64,000 nt of DNA, taken from JBNKFQ01 sp050289385 (GTDB lineage Bacteria > Pseudomonadota > Gammaproteobacteria > Pseudomonadales > Porticoccaceae). Location: contig JBNKFQ010000283.1 in the NCBI GenBank assembly GCA_050289385.1, positions 3,435-67,434 on the forward strand, written 5' to 3'. The position numbers were made by a program, and so were the translations under genes. Shown in pieces: positions 62,995 through 64,000 of this stretch; positions within the stretch are counted from its first letter, which is position 1; the number at the start of each line of letters is the position of its first letter. The notes under the pieces are model-generated. The model saw only the letters and a list, made by a program, of their open reading frames with translations. It was not told where the DNA came from and ran no database searches.

Positions 62995-63569
62995 TTTTCG
63001 TCCCCCTGCGCGCGGCTGATTGCGGTGCGAATTTTGACCAGTGCGTGGCTCATGTACTTTTCCACCGAACGTGCCGACACACCCATTTTGTCGGCTATTT
63101 CGCGATAGTTCATGTGTCGAAAGCGGCTGAGTACAAAAGCCTGCCGCCAGACAGGGGGCAAACTTTTGATGGCGCGCTCGATCACGTCCAGATGTTGCAA
63201 GCCGTCGGTTATAACCTCAGGCGTAATGTCCATCCGCTCGTTGGCGCTGTTACCTTGTTCGCTTTCCTGATAGCTTTGCCGTACCGCCTTGCGGCGCTCA
63301 AGATCCACAATCAGGTGATTGGCAGTGGTATAGATAAACGAGCGGCAGTCCTTGCGGTCCGGTGGCAGTCGATCATTCAGGTCCTCCATTCGCGCCAGTC
63401 TCACGAACACTTCTTGCAACACATCTTCAAGGTCGCCACTGCTACCCATGCGACCGCGAAGAAATGACCGAAGAGCACCACTATGGTCCTGATAAAGGCG
63501 TTCAAGGACCTGTTCTCTCGACTCTTGTCGCTGTTTGAAGTCAACAACATTACTGTGCTTTGGGTTCAT
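62991..63569 (-). CDS. FecI-like ECF sigma factor
   Basis: RNA polymerase sigma factor of 192 residues from the ATG at 63569; the open frame goes on to 63620, but the extra residues (MYIYRSALCEIPG) do not belong to the family. Region 2 is at about 20-90 (YQDHSGALRSFLRGR, DLEDVLQEVFVRLARM) and region 4 at about 135-185 (LPPVWRQAFVLSRFRHMNYREIADKMGVS). It is the first gene of the sigma-FecR-receptor operon and should transcribe the receptor gene once released. Confidence 0.92.
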   Translation of the reverse strand: MNPKHSNVVDFKQRQESREQVLERLYQDHSGALRSFLRGRMGSSGDLEDVLQEVFVRLARMEDLNDRLPPDRKDCRSFIYTTANHLIVDLERRKAVRQSYQESEQGNSANERMDITPEVITDGLQHLDVIERAIKSLPPVWRQAFVLSRFRHMNYREIADKMGVSARSVEKYMSHALVKIRTAISRAQGDEK

Positions 63570-63798
63570 CCGCCTGATCGGTCCGGGAATCTCGCATAAA
63601 GCGCTTCTATAAATATACACGCGCCAAGTAAGCGGGACCCGAAAATATTTGGGCGGTGGGCTGCGGTGGGGCGGGCCAGTGGTTTGCGGAGGGCCCCACG
63701 AGGCTAAAACAAATTCATCAGGATATATAAGTTATTGAATTTTTGGAGATTATTGGGTGGCAGGTCTTGTCGTCCCGGTTCAAGCCCTATAGGGCCAT

Positions 63799-64000
63799 TT
63801 ATCCCAACAATTTTTTGAGTTCTTTTACTTTTTTTTGATTCTGCTTTGCAGATAATGGCTGAGCCTCTTTTTCTTCCAGCAGTATTGGCGCTTCAACAAT
63901 AAACTCTTCTCCGGCCAACACCCGGTCACAGACGCCGCGATATTTTTTTTCAAAAACAGCGAAAGCAATTTTTTCCACTTCGTTTGCCAGCAAATACCAG
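63799..64000 (-). CDS. C-terminal part of an unidentified protein, cut by the window edge
   Basis: At least 66 codons are open to the right edge and end at 63799. The peptide reads WYLLANEVEKIAFAVFEKKY ... and finishes in a lysine-rich tail (QNQKKVKELKKLLG). The residues near 30-40 (EEFIVEAPILLEEKEA) are acidic. I do not recognise the family. The 229 bases between it and the sigma gene contain a GC-rich part, the perfect palindrome GCCCTATAGGGC (63784-63795), and no other gene. Confidence 0.5.
   Translation of the reverse strand, partial: WYLLANEVEKIAFAVFEKKYRGVCDRVLAGEEFIVEAPILLEEKEAQPLSAKQNQKKVKELKKLLG

Noticed and set aside
63760..63796. tRNA-like 3' end (GGTTCAAGCCC followed by a palindrome), as if an attachment site
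   Set aside because: No acceptor, D or anticodon arm precedes it and no CCA follows; the paired stem does not fit a T arm.
1..64000. CRISPR array, prophage or complete integron
   Set aside because: No regularly spaced direct repeats, Cas genes, integrase, phage structural genes or attC-like sites were seen.

Overview
The window is a chromosomal segment of a Gammaproteobacterium, most likely a marine or aquatic member of the Pseudomonadales/Cellvibrionales group. Several gene blocks follow an order I remember from Pseudomonas aeruginosa: HAD hydrolase-rppH-ptsP-lgt-thyA-folA; glnE-waaF-waaC; and hldE-aldo/keto reductase-FAD oxidoreductase-waaA-tolC-nudF-yqiB-cpdA-yqiA-parE-parC. The TonB operon instead resembles the Vibrio TonB2 (TtpC) cluster. 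The order comparison is from memory, not from a search.

Layout. 1-2010: 5' end of srkA and a YadG/YadH-type ABC exporter. 2145-8828 (all minus): a nucleotide-transporter-like MFS protein, a Tat-exported NAD-dependent epimerase-like protein, a cytochrome c/PQQ sugar dehydrogenase fusion, a TonB-dependent receptor and a possible small secreted protein. 9252-14020: gcvT-gcvH (no gcvP here), rlmI, a DUF1653 gene and a PIN-PhoH ATPase. 14107-20918: HAD phosphatase, rppH, ptsP, a TANGO2/NRDE protein, lgt, thyA, folA. 21109-28037: a TonB energy-transduction operon (DUF3450, TtpC-like ExbB, ExbB, ExbD, short TonB) ending in two paralogous TPR proteins, closed by a strong terminator.

28130-46292: argA, an orphan GspE/PilB-type ATPase, glnE, LPS core genes (waaF, waaC, a WaaE-like glycosyltransferase, an O-antigen-ligase-like protein, hldE, waaA) and tolC. 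In the middle lies an AT-rich islet (about 40.3-41.25 kb) with a Fur-box promoter that has no obvious gene, a decayed copy of the 3' end of the neighbouring aldo/keto reductase gene, and a small membrane ORF. 46520-53917: nudF, yqiB, cpdA, yqiA, parE, parC. 54157-58395: MscS channel, GlsB/YeaQ-type membrane protein, a highly charged secreted protein, a serine-hydrolase-like protein and a CocE/NonD hydrolase. 58525-63569: a FecI-FecR-TonB-receptor surface-signalling operon, with fragments of a second receptor, a group II intron reverse transcriptase and an IS200 transposase downstream. A partial unknown gene runs off the right edge.

Themes. Outer-membrane functions dominate: TonB energy supply and two receptors, LPS core synthesis, TolC and Lgt. 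Nucleotide and second-messenger housekeeping is also well represented (rppH, nudF, cpdA, thyA, folA). The least explained parts are two different 150-175 bp near-perfect palindromes (48524-48698 and 53949-54099), a scattered family of short degenerate repeats (one of which encodes the extra N-terminus of WaaF), the Fur-promoter islet, and the tandem TPR genes whose upstream DNA was duplicated with them. No rRNA, tRNA or CRISPR array was found.
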